Assembly (NCBI RefSeq): GCF_014199335.1
Contig: NZ_JACIJI010000001.1
Coordinates: 558,001 to 622,000 of the forward strand
Direction of reading: 5' to 3'
DNA: 64,000 nt
Origin: Stakelama sediminis
Lineage (GTDB): Bacteria; Pseudomonadota; Alphaproteobacteria; Sphingomonadales; Sphingomonadaceae
Positions 55,361 through 64,000 of this stretch are shown here, piece by piece. Within the stretch, counting starts at the first letter, position 1; every line of letters starts with the position of its first letter. A program made the position numbers and the translations under genes. The notes under the pieces are model-generated. The model saw only the letters and a program-made list of their open reading frames with translations, did no database searches and was not told the origin of the DNA.

Positions 55361-55650
55361 AGCATTTGGGCTGCGGACCCCTGCGGCTTCTTCCCCACCG
55401 GGTCGGTCAGCAGGCTGTCGAGCCGTTCGCGCACCATTGCCTGATACTGGTCGCGGCTCATCGAGCGCGGGCAATCGAGCGCAATATCGTTGACGATGGT
55501 ATCGCGAATGCGGCTGACCGCGCCTGCGTCGAGCACGCCTGCGCCCGCAAGTTCCCGACAAAGCTGCAACAGCCCCGCCGCCGTCGCCTGTGTGCGAATG
55601 CCGATAAATTCCAGTGACGAATGCAGCCGTTTGGCGTCTCCTGAATTCAC
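55354..55650 (-). CDS. Conserved-type hypothetical protein
   Basis: 98 residues from a GTG with GGAGG 5 bases upstream: MNSGDAKRLHSSLEFIGIRT then QATAAGLLQLCRELAGAGVL and DALRDTIVN-type helices, ending KKPQGSAAQMLQ. It is fully helical, soluble and unlike any family I can name, but the layout (SLEFIGIRTQATA...) looks conserved. The frame is open to 55719, with an unlikely extension. Convergent to nupC with overlapping ends. Confidence 0.6.
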   Translation of the reverse strand: MNSGDAKRLHSSLEFIGIRTQATAAGLLQLCRELAGAGVLDAGAVSRIRDTIVNDIALDCPRSMSRDQYQAMVRERLDSLLTDPVGKKPQGSAAQMLQ

Positions 55651-55799
55651 ATCACCCTCCCCTATTTCTCTGCTTTTGTACAATCCTATCACAAAGCCCG
55701 AAAAATCGGCAATAATCACTTACCCGTAGAAAGGCGCGGTCAGGCTGGGTTCATTCAGGGACGATACACCATCTCCTTTACACGAAAGCCGGAGAGCCC

Positions 55800-57002
55800 A
55801 TGCCGTCCACGAAGTCGTTGCCGCCCATCTGGTTCATCGGCCTCGCGGTCCTTCCCTTCGGCATGTTCGGTGCGTTGACGCTGATTACCGTTCCGCAATT
55901 GCTGGAGGCACGGCATGTGCCCGAAACGGTGATTGCGGGCATCACTTCCTTTGCGATGATCCCCGGTTTCACCTGCTTCCTGCTCGCGCCGATCCTCGAC
56001 GTGCATTTCAGCCGACGAAGCTATGCGCTGGTGCTGGGCGTGGCGGCGGCGATCCTGGGCTTTGTCGCGCTGGAGCATCTGACCGATATCAAGCTGCTAT
56101 CGACCCTGTTGTTCCTGGGCTTTTTCTGTTCGCAGATGTTCGTCACCGCGCTGGGCGGATGGTTCGGGAGCATCGTGCCGGACGACCTGTCGAGCCCGCT
56201 GGGTGCATGGTTCGCGGTCGGCAATACCGGCGGTTTCGGGGTCGGCGCGATTACGATCATCACGCTGTTGCGCGTGCTGCCGGGCACGCTGGGCCATGTG
56301 CTGATCGCGCTGTTGCTGATCGCACCGCTGGCGATGCTGCCCTTCATTCCGGCACCGCAGAACGACCGGATGCTGCTGCACGAAAGTTTCCGCACCCTGT
56401 TTCGCGATCTTGTCGCGCTGGTGAAGCAGCGGATCGTGCTGCGCACGCTGTTCCTGTTCTGCCTGCCCGCCGCATCCTTTGCGCTGACCAACACGCTCGG
56501 CGGGCTGGGCGATGATTTCCATGCCTCGGAAACCTTCGTCGCCACACTGTCGGGAACGGCGGTGCTGGCCGCCAGTGTGTTCGGCAACCTGATCGTGCCG
56601 AAGATCACCCGCTATATTTCCGCGCGCCTGCTGTATCTGACGATCGGCAGCGTCGGCGCGCTGTTCACGCTGAGCCTGATCGGGATGCCGCGCGTGCCGC
56701 TGGTCTATGCCATCGCGCTGATCGGGCAGAATGTGTTTCAGTCGGCCGCCTTCACGGTCGAAAACACCATCGTGTTTCAGAGCATCGGCGAGGGCAATCC
56801 GCTGGCGTCGACGCAGTTCGCCTTTCTGGGCGCGGCGGCAGCACTGCCCATCGTCTATATGCAGGCGGTCGACGGCCATGCGTACGGCATGGGCGGCATG
56901 ACCGGCACCTTCGCCGCCGACGCGCTGATTTCACTCGCGGCATGTACGCTGCTGCTGCCGTTCGTGCTGCACTGGCGGCGGAAAAAGGCGCTGACCGCGT
57001 AA
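55800..57002 (+). CDS. MFS permease (AmpG-like)
   Basis: 400 residues, twelve predicted membrane helices in two halves. The first half has PQLLEARHVPETVIAGITSF and LLAPILDVHFSRRSYALVLG, a MFS loop 2-3 pattern. The general layout resembles AmpG-type permeases; substrate unknown. GGAGAG lies before the ATG. The regulatory gene 50 bases downstream could control it (inference), although the regulator has its own promoter. Confidence 0.8.
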   Translation: MPSTKSLPPIWFIGLAVLPFGMFGALTLITVPQLLEARHVPETVIAGITSFAMIPGFTCFLLAPILDVHFSRRSYALVLGVAAAILGFVALEHLTDIKLLSTLLFLGFFCSQMFVTALGGWFGSIVPDDLSSPLGAWFAVGNTGGFGVGAITIITLLRVLPGTLGHVLIALLLIAPLAMLPFIPAPQNDRMLLHESFRTLFRDLVALVKQRIVLRTLFLFCLPAASFALTNTLGGLGDDFHASETFVATLSGTAVLAASVFGNLIVPKITRYISARLLYLTIGSVGALFTLSLIGMPRVPLVYAIALIGQNVFQSAAFTVENTIVFQSIGEGNPLASTQFAFLGAAAALPIVYMQAVDGHAYGMGGMTGTFAADALISLAACTLLLPFVLHWRRKKALTA

Positions 57003-57015
57003 ATCAAAAAACCGC

Positions 57016-57046
57016 TTGCTCCTGACGCAACGTCAGGGGCTACACC
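57016..57046 (+). promoter_or_regulatory. MerR-type promoter with a 17-bp palindromic operator
   Basis: TTGCTC (57016-57021) and TACACC (57041-57046) are 19 bases apart, the long spacer of MerR-regulated promoters. Between them is the perfect palindrome CCTGACG CAA CGTCAGG (57021-57037). The next gene encodes a MerR-family regulator, so this is its probable self-regulated promoter. Confidence 0.85.
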
Positions 57047-57054
57047 CGATTGCT

Positions 57055-57879
57055 ATGGATGATCTGTACGAAATCGGAGACATTGCGCGCCTGACGGGGC
57101 TGACCCCGCGTGCGCTGCGTTTTTACGAGGCGCGCGGGCTGATCCGGCCGCTGCGCACCGATAGCGGCCGCCGCGTATACGGACCGGGCGAACTGGCGCG
57201 GCTGAACGCGATCGTCACGCTGAAACGCGCCGGGTTTTCCGTGGCGGAGATCGGCCGGATGCTGTCGGGGGTCGAGGTCGATCTCCATCGCCTGATCGAA
57301 GCGCAGATCGCCGCAATTCAGGTTCAGGAAAAAGCCCTGGGCAGCGCCCGCACGGTGCTGAACACGATTTTGTCCCGCATCGATCGAGGCGAGCCGATCG
57401 ACGTCGCGACTCTCTGCTCGCTGATCAAAAGCGGAGAACGAACGATGGAATCCGAACAATGGCGCAAAGTCACCGACCGCTATTTCACGGCAGAAGAAAA
57501 ACGCGAATGGAAAGAACAGATGGCAAAGGTGCCCGCCGGTTTCGATCAGGAGGCCTATGGCGGGAAATGGAAGCAATTGTCGGCGCTTATCGAAGCGGCT
57601 TTGCCGCTCGATCCGATGTCGCCACAGGCACAGGCTTTCGTGGATGACTGGTTCGCGCTGCTGAAACCGTTCAGCGCCGTGGCTAAACCCGAGATGTGGA
57701 ACAACACCGCGCGCATGTATGCCGATATGGAAGCCTGGGAAGGTCAGGCCGATCCCGGATTTTCCAGACAGGTGTGGGATTTCATCAGCACCGCCACCCG
57801 TGCGCGGATCGACGCGGGCGGCACGGTAGACGGCCCCGCATGGATGACGGAAGGAAAAGGCGCGACCCGGCAGGAATGA
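57055..57879 (+). CDS. MerR family regulator with a TipAS-type ligand domain
   Basis: 274 residues. The MerR HTH is at 2-70 (YEIGDIARLTGLTPRALRFY, EARGLIRPLRTDSGRRVYG). A coiled coil follows (75-115), then a C-terminal domain with QWRKVTDRYFTAEEKREWKE and WDFISTATRARIDAGG that fits TipAS, a domain that binds thiopeptide-like antibiotics and other ligands. No Cys or His cluster of a metal sensor. The start at 57055 is set by the family and by the promoter just upstream. Confidence 0.85.
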   Translation: MDDLYEIGDIARLTGLTPRALRFYEARGLIRPLRTDSGRRVYGPGELARLNAIVTLKRAGFSVAEIGRMLSGVEVDLHRLIEAQIAAIQVQEKALGSARTVLNTILSRIDRGEPIDVATLCSLIKSGERTMESEQWRKVTDRYFTAEEKREWKEQMAKVPAGFDQEAYGGKWKQLSALIEAALPLDPMSPQAQAFVDDWFALLKPFSAVAKPEMWNNTARMYADMEAWEGQADPGFSRQVWDFISTATRARIDAGGTVDGPAWMTEGKGATRQE

Positions 57880-57934
57880 TGTGAGAGAAGCGACGCGCCA
57901 TATCGTCTGTCGCGATATGGCGCGTCCATCAGTC

Positions 57935-58804
57935 TCAGCGGGTGGGAACGGGTTCCTCGCCCGAATAGTCGTAAAAGCCCCGGCCCGTCTTGCGGCCGTA
58001 CCAGCCCGCTTCGACATATTTGACGAGCAGCGGCGCGGGCCGGAATTTGGGGTCGCCGGTTCCTTCGAACAACACCCGGCAAATCTCCAGACAAGTATCG
58101 AGGCCGATGAAATCGGCAAGCGTCAGCGGCCCCATTGGATGATTAAGGCCCAGCTTCACCGCCGTATCGATATCGGGGATCGTCGCCACGCCTTCGCCCA
58201 GCGCGAAACAGGCTTCATTGAGCATCGGCAGCAGCACGCGGTTGACGATGAAGCCCGGCGCGTCGTTGGCGTGGACGATTTCCTTGCCCAGCGACTTGCC
58301 GAACGTCTCCACCGCCGCAACGGTCGCGTCGGAGGTCGCCAGCCCGCGGATCAGTTCGATCAGGCCCATCACCGGCACGGGATTGAAGAAATGCACGCCC
58401 ATGAAGCGCGCCGGATCATGGCTTGCCTGCGCCAGCCGGGTGATCGGGATCGAGGAGGTGTTGGAGGCAAGCAACGCCGTATCCGACAACACCTTGCCGA
58501 CATTTTCGAAGATCTTGCGCTTGATTTCCTCACGCTCGGTCGCGGCTTCGATCACCAGTTCGCACGGCGCCATCGCCGAAACGTCGCCGACCGGTTCGAT
58601 ATTCTTCAGCGTGCCGTCGCGCACTTCGGCAGTGATTTTTTCCTTGGTGACGAGGCGGTCCAGCCCCTTGGCGATCTTTGCCTTGCCCGCCTGCGCATGG
58701 TCGAGATCGAGGTCGGACAACAGCACGCGATAGCCCGCAGCCGCCGATACCTGGGCGATCCCCGCACCCATCTGGCCCGCACCGATAACCCCGACTGTCT
58801 GCAT
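57935..58804 (-). CDS. 3-hydroxybutyryl-CoA dehydrogenase
   Basis: 289 residues from [23 protein letters not shown]-binding [11 protein letters not shown] at 7-17, catalytic region [31 protein letters not shown] and [19 protein letters not shown] are complete; the short single-domain type is like Hbd/PaaH. It interconverts (S)-3-hydroxybutyryl-CoA and acetoacetyl-CoA. GGAG is upstream of the ATG. A link with PHA metabolism is possible but PHA uses the (R)-isomer. Confidence 0.9.
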   Translation of the reverse strand: MQTVGVIGAGQMGAGIAQVSAAAGYRVLLSDLDLDHAQAGKAKIAKGLDRLVTKEKITAEVRDGTLKNIEPVGDVSAMAPCELVIEAATEREEIKRKIFENVGKVLSDTALLASNTSSIPITRLAQASHDPARFMGVHFFNPVPVMGLIELIRGLATSDATVAAVETFGKSLGKEIVHANDAPGFIVNRVLLPMLNEACFALGEGVATIPDIDTAVKLGLNHPMGPLTLADFIGLDTCLEICRVLFEGTGDPKFRPAPLLVKYVEAGWYGRKTGRGFYDYSGEEPVPTR

Positions 58805-58911
58805 TGCCTTGCTCCTTCGATTCCGTGCGCCGACTCCATACGGGCCGACCTTTGTGCGCGCCCTATCACGACCGGGGCGAGGATGCACCGGTGCTCCTTA
58901 TCGAAAAGGCA

Positions 58912-58951
58912 CCGGATTGCTGCGCCGCCTTCGGCTTTTCGCAATGACGGG
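58912..58951. repeat. Dispersed intergenic repeat, copy 2
   Basis: CGGATTGCTGCGCCGCCTTC then GGCTTTTCGCAATGACGG has the same skeleton (GATTGC...CGC...TTCG...TCGCA.TGACG) as 32631-32667. It lies just after the end of egtD. No gene is seen in 58805-58959. Confidence 0.5.
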
Positions 58952-58959
58952 ACGCAGCC

Positions 58960-59937
58960 TTATGGTGCCATGGGATGAGGTTGCGCTTCGGCGAGGAACA
59001 GGGCGAAGCGGTCGTCCGCGTCGCTCCATGTATCGAGGACCGTCCAGCCGCCTGCGCGCAGCAGCACGCGCGCGCCCGACAGTGTATATTTATGGCTGTT
59101 TTCGGTGTGGATCGTCTCACCCGCCTGCATCGAGAAGCGTTCGCCCTCTACCGTGAAGCGCATATCGCGGGTTGCCTCCAGATGCATTTCGATGCGTTCG
59201 ATATCGGCATTCCAGATCGCGCGATGGCGAAAGGCATCGACCGGAATGTCGCCGTTCAGTTCGCGGTTGATACGGGTGAGCAGGTTGAGGTTGAACGCCG
59301 CCGTCACGCCCTGCGCGTCGTCATAGGCGGCCTCCAGCACCGCCGGTTCCTTCACGCGGTCGATGCCGATCAGCAGGTGCGCGCCCTCCCCCAGCGAATC
59401 GCGCATCGTGCGCAACAGATCCACCGCCGCGCGCGCGGTCATATTGCCGATGGTCGAGCCGGGGAAGAAGCCCAGTTTCGGCAGGTCCGCCACCGCATCG
59501 GGCAGCGGGACGGGCGCCATGAAATTGGCCTCCACCGGATGCACGGCAAGGCCGGGAAAGGCCTGTGCCAGTTCAGCCGCGGAATCGCGCAGGAAATCGC
59601 CCGAAATGTCGATGGGGACATAAGCAGCGGGCGCGATCGCGCTCAACAGGCGCGGCGTCTTTGCCGAGGAGCCGGAACCGAATTCGACCACCGCACGGCC
59701 CTTGCCGGTCGCACGCGCCACGGCGGGGCCGATGGCGTCGAGCAATGCCGCTTCGGTGCGGGTGGGGTAATATTCGGGGACGTCCGTGATCTCCTCGAAC
59801 AGTTCCGACCCGCGCCGGTCATAGAACCAGCGGGCGGGAATGGCTCGGGGGGTCGCGGCCAGCCCGCGCAGCACATCGGCGCGAAAATCGGGATCGACGA
59901 GGGCGCCCTCGCCGGTTTTTTCTGCGGTGGTTGCCAT
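58960..59937 (-). CDS. egtD: L-histidine N-alpha-methyltransferase
   Basis: 325 residues. EgtD blocks: WFYDRRGSELFEEITDVPEYYPTRTE split over residues 37-62, VEFGSGSSAKTPRLL as the SAM site, and LGFFPGSTIGNMTARAA; the C-terminal FSMQAGETIHTENSHKYTL binds histidine. It makes hercynine from histidine, the first step of ergothioneine synthesis. Starts 6 bases after egtB on the same strand. Confidence 0.93.
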   Translation of the reverse strand: MATTAEKTGEGALVDPDFRADVLRGLAATPRAIPARWFYDRRGSELFEEITDVPEYYPTRTEAALLDAIGPAVARATGKGRAVVEFGSGSSAKTPRLLSAIAPAAYVPIDISGDFLRDSAAELAQAFPGLAVHPVEANFMAPVPLPDAVADLPKLGFFPGSTIGNMTARAAVDLLRTMRDSLGEGAHLLIGIDRVKEPAVLEAAYDDAQGVTAAFNLNLLTRINRELNGDIPVDAFRHRAIWNADIERIEMHLEATRDMRFTVEGERFSMQAGETIHTENSHKYTLSGARVLLRAGGWTVLDTWSDADDRFALFLAEAQPHPMAP

Positions 59938-59943
59938 GAGGCT

Positions 59944-61203
59944 TTACAGATCCTTTGCCAGTCGCACGCCGGTGAACTGCCAGCGCTGATGGGGATAGAA
60001 GAAGTTGCGATAGCTTGCCCGGACATGGCCGCGCGGGGTGGCGCACGACCCGCCCTTCAGGACGAACTGACCGCTCATGAACTTGCCGTTATATTCGCCG
60101 ACCGCACCTTCGGCGGGGTGGAAGCCCGGATAGGGGCGATAGGCGCTGCCCGTCCATTCCCAGACATCGCCGAAAAAGGCGGGACCGGTTTCGGCGGGGC
60201 GCGGTTCGACGGGACCGGCACGATCGAGCTGGTTGCCGTCGGCAGCGTCATGGCCGGATGCCGCAGCCTCCCATTCCGCTTCGGTCGGCAGGCGCCCGCC
60301 TGCCCAGCTTGCATAGGCGTCGGCTTCGAAAAAGCTGATATGGGTGACGGGCGCCGCCGGGTCGAGCGGACGGCGGCCGTCCAGCCCGAAGCGCGTCCAC
60401 ACACCGTCGCGTTTATCCCAGTAGAGCGGCGCGGATATGCCGTTTTCCTGCACCCAGGCCCAGCCGTCCGACAGCCAGTGGCGCGGCTCGGCATAGCCGC
60501 CGTCCTCAATAAACGCCGTCCATTCGCGATTGGTGACGGTGCGGTCGGCAATCGCATGCGGGTGGAGCAGTTCGGCATGGCGCGGCCCTTCGCAATCGAA
60601 GGCGAAGCCGTCACCGGCATGGCCGATCTCGACCTGTCCGCCGTCATGTTCGATCCAGCCCATTTCACCGGGCCAGCGCACCGGCACCTTGCGCTGGCCG
60701 GGCCAGACCGCCGGTTCGATGGGATTGCAGGAAAACAGGTGCAGCAGATCGGTGAGCAACAGTTCCTGATGCTGCTGCTCATGATGGCATCCCAGTTCGA
60801 TCAGGGTGCGCGCGGATTGCGGCAGATCGGGCATCGCATCGGCCAGTGCCGCATCGACATGCGCGCGATATTGCCGCACTTCCGCCAGAGTGGGGCGGGT
60901 CAACATCCCGCGGCGCGCGCGGACATGACGCTCCCCCTCCGCCTCATAATAGCTGTTGAAGAGATAGGGGAAGCGCTCGTCATGGAGCGCATAGCCGGAC
61001 ACATGGTCGCGCAGGATGAAGGTTTCGAAAAACCATGTCGTGTGCGCCAGATGCCATTTGGCGGGCGACGCATCGGCCATCGACTGCACGGTGGCGTCGG
61101 CGTCGGACAGCGGCTCGGTCAGCGCCTCCGTCAGTGCGCGAACCGCGCCGAAATGCCTGAGCGCCGGATCGCGGCTGTTCTGCACTGCGCGTATGGCCGA
61201 CAT
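59944..61203 (-). CDS. egtB: Ergothioneine biosynthesis protein EgtB (sulfoxide synthase)
   Basis: 419 residues. N-terminal DinB-like domain with the iron motif [18 protein letters not shown] (HxxxHxE) and [13 protein letters not shown], and a C-terminal formylglycine-generating-type domain with [15 protein letters not shown] and [23 protein letters not shown]. It joins hercynine with a thiol donor using O2. No egtC or egtE is next to it; in many proteobacteria a single sulfoxide lyase elsewhere completes the path. Confidence 0.93.
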   Translation of the reverse strand: MSAIRAVQNSRDPALRHFGAVRALTEALTEPLSDADATVQSMADASPAKWHLAHTTWFFETFILRDHVSGYALHDERFPYLFNSYYEAEGERHVRARRGMLTRPTLAEVRQYRAHVDAALADAMPDLPQSARTLIELGCHHEQQHQELLLTDLLHLFSCNPIEPAVWPGQRKVPVRWPGEMGWIEHDGGQVEIGHAGDGFAFDCEGPRHAELLHPHAIADRTVTNREWTAFIEDGGYAEPRHWLSDGWAWVQENGISAPLYWDKRDGVWTRFGLDGRRPLDPAAPVTHISFFEADAYASWAGGRLPTEAEWEAAASGHDAADGNQLDRAGPVEPRPAETGPAFFGDVWEWTGSAYRPYPGFHPAEGAVGEYNGKFMSGQFVLKGGSCATPRGHVRASYRNFFYPHQRWQFTGVRLAKDL

Positions 61204-61277
61204 GACTCTCTCCTCCCCCTCAAAAAAATGAGGTCGCTATCCGCCGGGGCCACCGCCGCTGTCCCTGCGACAGGCGA

Positions 61278-61847
61278 TCATCGCGATGCTCCCGGAACCC
61301 AAAGAACGTCCCCGGCGCCGCTTTTGTTCACATGGCGCGCGACGACGAACAGATAATCCGACAGGCGATTGATATAGGTTAGCGCCTGCGGGTTCAGCGC
61401 CACCTGTTCGGATGCCGCGACCATGGTGCGTTCGGCACGCCGCGCGATCGCACGGGCAAGATGCAGTGCGGCCCCGCTTGCGCTGCCGCCGGGCAGGATG
61501 AAGCTTTTCAGCGGCTCCAGATCGGCGTTGAGCGCGTCGATTTCCCGTTCCAGCCGCGTGACCTGTTCGGGTACGATGCGCAGCATCATTTCGCCGGGCG
61601 CGAAGTCCTCTCCCGGCGTGGCGAGGTCGGCGCCGAGATCGAACAGGTCGTTCTGAATGGTGCGCAGCACATCCGCGCGCGCATCGTCGCCCAGTGCGGC
61701 AAGCGCCACGCCGATGGCGCTGTTCAGTTCATCGACATCGCCCATCGCGTCGAGCCGGGGATTCGCCTTGCTGACGCGCGAACCGTCGACCAGCCCCGTC
61801 GTGCCGGTATCGCCCGTGCGGGTATAAATCCGGTTCAGCCGGACCAA
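61278..61847 (-). CDS. Cob(I)alamin adenosyltransferase, PduO type
   Basis: 189 residues starting MVRLNRIYTRTGDTGTTGLV, the ATP-binding N-terminus of PduO-type adenosyltransferases, with the cobalamin-site segment ALHLARAIARRAERTMV and LNRLSDYLFVVARH near the C-terminus (INRLSDYLFVVAR here). It makes adenosylcobalamin, a cofactor for methylmalonyl-CoA mutase and similar enzymes. Followed on the same strand; precedes nothing of the cob pathway in this window. Confidence 0.92.
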   Translation of the reverse strand: MVRLNRIYTRTGDTGTTGLVDGSRVSKANPRLDAMGDVDELNSAIGVALAALGDDARADVLRTIQNDLFDLGADLATPGEDFAPGEMMLRIVPEQVTRLEREIDALNADLEPLKSFILPGGSASGAALHLARAIARRAERTMVAASEQVALNPQALTYINRLSDYLFVVARHVNKSGAGDVLWVPGASR

Positions 61848-61850
61848 GGA

Positions 61851-62078
61851 TCAGCTTCTGCCGGAGGAGAGCAGCAACAGCACCACGACCACAATCGCCA
61901 GCGCCTGAAACAGGATGCGCATCTGCATCATCCGGTTGGATTTGAGCGCGGAGGCACTCGGCCCGTCGCCCTTCAGTTCGTCGCTGCTGGTCTTCAGAAA
62001 AGTGACGATCCCACGGATCAGCGCCACCACGGTCGCGATCATCAAAGCGATCAGCAAGAGGACGAGAAACGTCTGCAT
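61851..62078 (-). CDS. HIG1-like twin-transmembrane protein
   Basis: 75 residues with two membrane helices (about 3-24 and 52-70). The N-terminal LIALMIATVVALIRGIVTFL and the SNRMMQMRILFQALAIVVVV block are like HIG1-domain small membrane proteins, which associate with cytochrome c oxidase in other organisms. The role in bacteria is unclear. Starts at 62078; 3 bases before the adenosyltransferase gene, so translation may be coupled. Confidence 0.8.
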   Translation of the reverse strand: MQTFLVLLLIALMIATVVALIRGIVTFLKTSSDELKGDGPSASALKSNRMMQMRILFQALAIVVVVLLLLSSGRS

Positions 62079-62088
62079 GCAGGCAAGT

Positions 62089-63000
62089 CTATCCCTTTGC
62101 AGCGCCGATGCCAACCGGCATCCGCCCGGCGCGCAGATCGTCGGCAAAAGCGTGCCCTTCCACGCCCGCCCGCCGCAGCGCCTCCAGCGTCGGCGCGCCG
62201 TGCCGCTTGGCCAGCCGTTGCCCCGATTCGTCGGTCAGCAGCGCGTGATGGCAATAAACCGGCGTCGGCAGGCCGAGCAGCGCCTGCAACAGCCGGTGGA
62301 TATCGGTAAAGGGCAGCAGATCGACCCCGCGGATCACATGGCTGATATGCCGGGCGGCATCGTCCACCGTCACCGCGAGGTGATAGCTGGCGGGCGCATC
62401 CTTGCGCGCGAGCACGACATCGCCATGCGCCAGCGGGTCGGCGCGATGGTCCATACCCTCGCAGTCGCGCCAGACCAGTTCCCCTGCCCGCTCGACCGCC
62501 GCCGCCATGTCGATGCGCCAGGCATGGGGTTCGCCCGCGACGATGCGGCGCGTGCGCTGCGCCTCCGCCAGATCGCGGCAGATGCCGGGATAGACCTCCC
62601 CCATGCCATGCGGTGCCGATCCGCTGGCGGCGATTTCGCGGGCGATGTCGGCGCGCGTGCAGAAACAGGGATAGAGCAGCCCCGCCCCGCGCAGCCGGTC
62701 GAGCGCATCTTCATACAGGCCCAGCCGCTGCGACTGGTACAGCACCGGGCCGTCCCAATGGAGGCCGAGCCAGCGCAGATCGTCGAGGATCGCGGCAACA
62801 TGTTCGGGGCGGCTGCGCGCGCCGTCGATATCCTCGATCCGCAACAGGAACGTGCCGCCGCGCGCGCGGGAGAAATCGTGTGCCAGGATGGCCGACAGCG
62901 CATGGCCGGGGTGCAGCCTGCCGGTCGGGCTGGGCGCGAAGCGCGTGACAATGGCAGCATCACCGCCACTTTCCAAACGAGATTTATCGTTCACGCGCAC
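62089..63000 (-). CDS. gluQ: Glutamyl-Q tRNA(Asp) synthetase
   Basis: 303 residues, a truncated glutamyl-tRNA synthetase catalytic domain. FAPSPTGRLHPGHALSAIL is the HIGH-like motif, the zinc region contains CFCTRADI and a later Cys (GICRD), and RLAKRHGA replaces KMSKS. The absence of an anticodon-binding domain identifies GluQRS, which adds glutamate to queuosine of tRNA(Asp). Starts at GTG (62998-63000), possibly a second GTG two codons later. Confidence 0.93.
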   Translation of the reverse strand: MRVNDKSRLESGGDAAIVTRFAPSPTGRLHPGHALSAILAHDFSRARGGTFLLRIEDIDGARSRPEHVAAILDDLRWLGLHWDGPVLYQSQRLGLYEDALDRLRGAGLLYPCFCTRADIAREIAASGSAPHGMGEVYPGICRDLAEAQRTRRIVAGEPHAWRIDMAAAVERAGELVWRDCEGMDHRADPLAHGDVVLARKDAPASYHLAVTVDDAARHISHVIRGVDLLPFTDIHRLLQALLGLPTPVYCHHALLTDESGQRLAKRHGAPTLEALRRAGVEGHAFADDLRAGRMPVGIGAAKG

Positions 63001-63087
63001 TCTTGACCCTTTATCGCTGCGATGCTGTCATACGCCTGTCATTCCCGCAGGCGAAAGCCCATCGGGAATTTTGGGGGAGGAGGGTTC

Positions 63088-63672
63088 ATGTATCATCCCG
63101 ACCTGATCCGGCACCCGGATATGCTGCGCCATCCGGACAGCTGTCCGTCGCTGGTGTTGAATGCGGATTATACACCGCTCAGCTATTACCCGCTGAGCCT
63201 GTGGCCATGGCAGACCGCGATCAAGGCGGTGTTCCTCGATCGGGTGAACATCGTCAATTATTACGACCGGGAGGTTCGAAGTCCCAGCGCGAGGCTGAAG
63301 ATTCCTTCGGTCATCGCGCTCAAACAATATGTAAAGCCTTCCCAGTTCCCCGCCTTCACCCGCTTCAACCTCTTCCTCCGCGACAAATTCGCCTGCCAAT
63401 ATTGCGGCAGTTCCCGCGACCTGACCTTCGATCACGTCATCCCGCGCGCCCAGGGAGGCCGCACCACCTGGGAAAATGTCGCCACCGCCTGCGCGCCCTG
63501 CAACCTGAAAAAAGGCGGGCGCACGCCCCGACAGGCCGCGATGCCGCTCCACGTCCAGCCGATCCGCCCGACAAGCTGGCAGCTACAGGAACACGGCCGC
63601 AGCTTCCCGCCGCATTATCTGCACGAAAGCTGGCACGACTGGCTCTATTGGGACATCGAACTGGAAGCGTAG
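63088..63672 (+). CDS. HNH endonuclease
   Basis: 194 residues. The HNH domain is in the middle (CQYCGSSRDLTFDHVIPRAQGGRTTWENVATACAPCNLKK split across 110-150): two CxxC zinc pairs and the catalytic His in FDHVIPRAQGG. The N-terminus LVLNADYTPLSYYPLSLWPW is typical of a chromosomal HNH family widely conserved in alphaproteobacteria, so it is probably not a mobile endonuclease. AGGAGGG precedes the ATG. Divergent from gluQRS. Confidence 0.92.
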   Translation: MYHPDLIRHPDMLRHPDSCPSLVLNADYTPLSYYPLSLWPWQTAIKAVFLDRVNIVNYYDREVRSPSARLKIPSVIALKQYVKPSQFPAFTRFNLFLRDKFACQYCGSSRDLTFDHVIPRAQGGRTTWENVATACAPCNLKKGGRTPRQAAMPLHVQPIRPTSWQLQEHGRSFPPHYLHESWHDWLYWDIELEA

Positions 63673-64000
63673 GGCGGATCGGCATTCAGCCCTGATGGCT
63701 TGCAAAAGGCAGCTTTCCGCGCTTCCGGTGCTCACGTACTGAAAGTACGCTGCGCGCCGGGTCACGAAAATCCACCATGTTGTTCTACGAACGTCTGCGA
63801 CTCCGCCACATCATCTTCTGAATGGTGATCCGTCCTAGAGCGCGGGATTTGGGTTTGGGTGGCGCTCGCTACCCTATGCGGTTCAGAGTTGCCCCCAATG
63901 TCTGGGGTGGGGTGGTTATCTGCCGTTCCGATCTTTGCGCAAGGCCATTGCCCGAAGAAGTCTCACAAGTCCGAAGCCTAATAGTGCTCCGAGGCTCGGC
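63673..64000. other. Right-hand 328-base tail without a recognised gene
   Basis: No convincing gene. A short palindrome (CGTACT GAA AGTACG, 63735-63749) sits inside GC-rich arms that read CTTCCGGTGC and GCGCGCCGG, a layout known from dispersed intergenic hairpins in sphingomonads. The rest is uninformative to the window edge. Confidence 0.4.

Noticed and set aside
58975..61356. 793-codon plus-strand frame opposite egtD and egtB
   Set aside because: Shadow of two clearly recognisable enzymes on the minus strand.

Overview
The window is chromosomal DNA of a GC-rich alphaproteobacterium, most likely a sphingomonad (Sphingomonas or a close relative). The reasons are a minus-strand str and S10-spc ribosomal protein cluster with alphaproteobacterial features (zinc-free 101-residue S14, FNR-type regulator, class I PHA synthase with a phasin, CC_3452-family secreted protein, small HIG1-like twin-membrane protein) and short intergenic repeats of the kind scattered through sphingomonad genomes. 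No rRNA, tRNA, CRISPR array, transposase or integrase gene was found. The assignment is by recognition of protein families, not by a search.

Layout. 1-13.6 kb is the translation block, all on the minus strand and so read from high to low coordinates: rpsL, rpsG, fusA, tuf, an unexpected short-chain dehydrogenase, rpsJ, a 301-base structured spacer, then rplC, rplD, rplW, rplB, rpsS, rplV, rpsC, rplP, rpmC, rpsQ, rplN, rplX, rplE, rpsN, rpsH, rplF and the start of rplR, which runs off the left edge. 13.8-17.7 kb has a membrane protein and a bactofilin on the plus strand, then aconitase (acnA) convergent to them. 17.7-21.2 kb is a lower-GC islet of tiny minus-strand genes separated by perfect hairpins, an ImmA-type peptidase with an XRE repressor and an obvious operator array, and a DNA-binding-like protein with two HTH repeats.

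21.2-25.2 kb is a xylose/xylan operon (GH43 glycosidase, xylB, xylA) behind a LacI-type operator. 25.2-26.4 kb is a second small accessory patch with a split DUF2335 protein and a P63C-domain remnant. 26.4-29.5 kb is the biotin operon bioF-bioD-bioA. 29.7-39.3 kb mixes DUF1003, murA, a Crp/Fnr regulator, clpS, the PHA storage genes (phasin and phaC), alaC, and a divergent HxlR regulator/secreted protein pair. 39.3-45 kb has the bifunctional (p)ppGpp synthetase/hydrolase, a thioesterase, a chemoreceptor-like protein and a GtrB-type glycosyltransferase.

45-48.6 kb continues a glycan-assembly neighbourhood (methyltransferase, GtrA, a GT-C-like membrane enzyme) interrupted by a small SCO4402-like gene. 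48.6-51.7 kb is marC, folD, DUF167, YggT and argB in one direction. 51.7-64 kb carries secreted proteins (RcnB-like), a queuosine-precursor transporter, a nucleoside transporter, an MFS permease, a MerR/TipAS regulator with a textbook 19-bp-spaced operator, 3-hydroxybutyryl-CoA dehydrogenase, ergothioneine synthesis (egtB, egtD), a PduO-type cobalamin adenosyltransferase, gluQRS and an HNH nuclease.

Themes that join up: growth control (ribosome cluster, Rel, ClpS), carbon storage and use (xylose to central metabolism, aconitase, PHA synthase with phasin, hydroxybutyryl-CoA dehydrogenase) and envelope glycan building. The most unusual parts are the hairpin-separated small-gene islet with its repressor operator, the str leader with an attenuator-like hairpin, the long rpsJ-rplC spacer, a natural Arg at S12 position 88, and the split DUF2335 gene.
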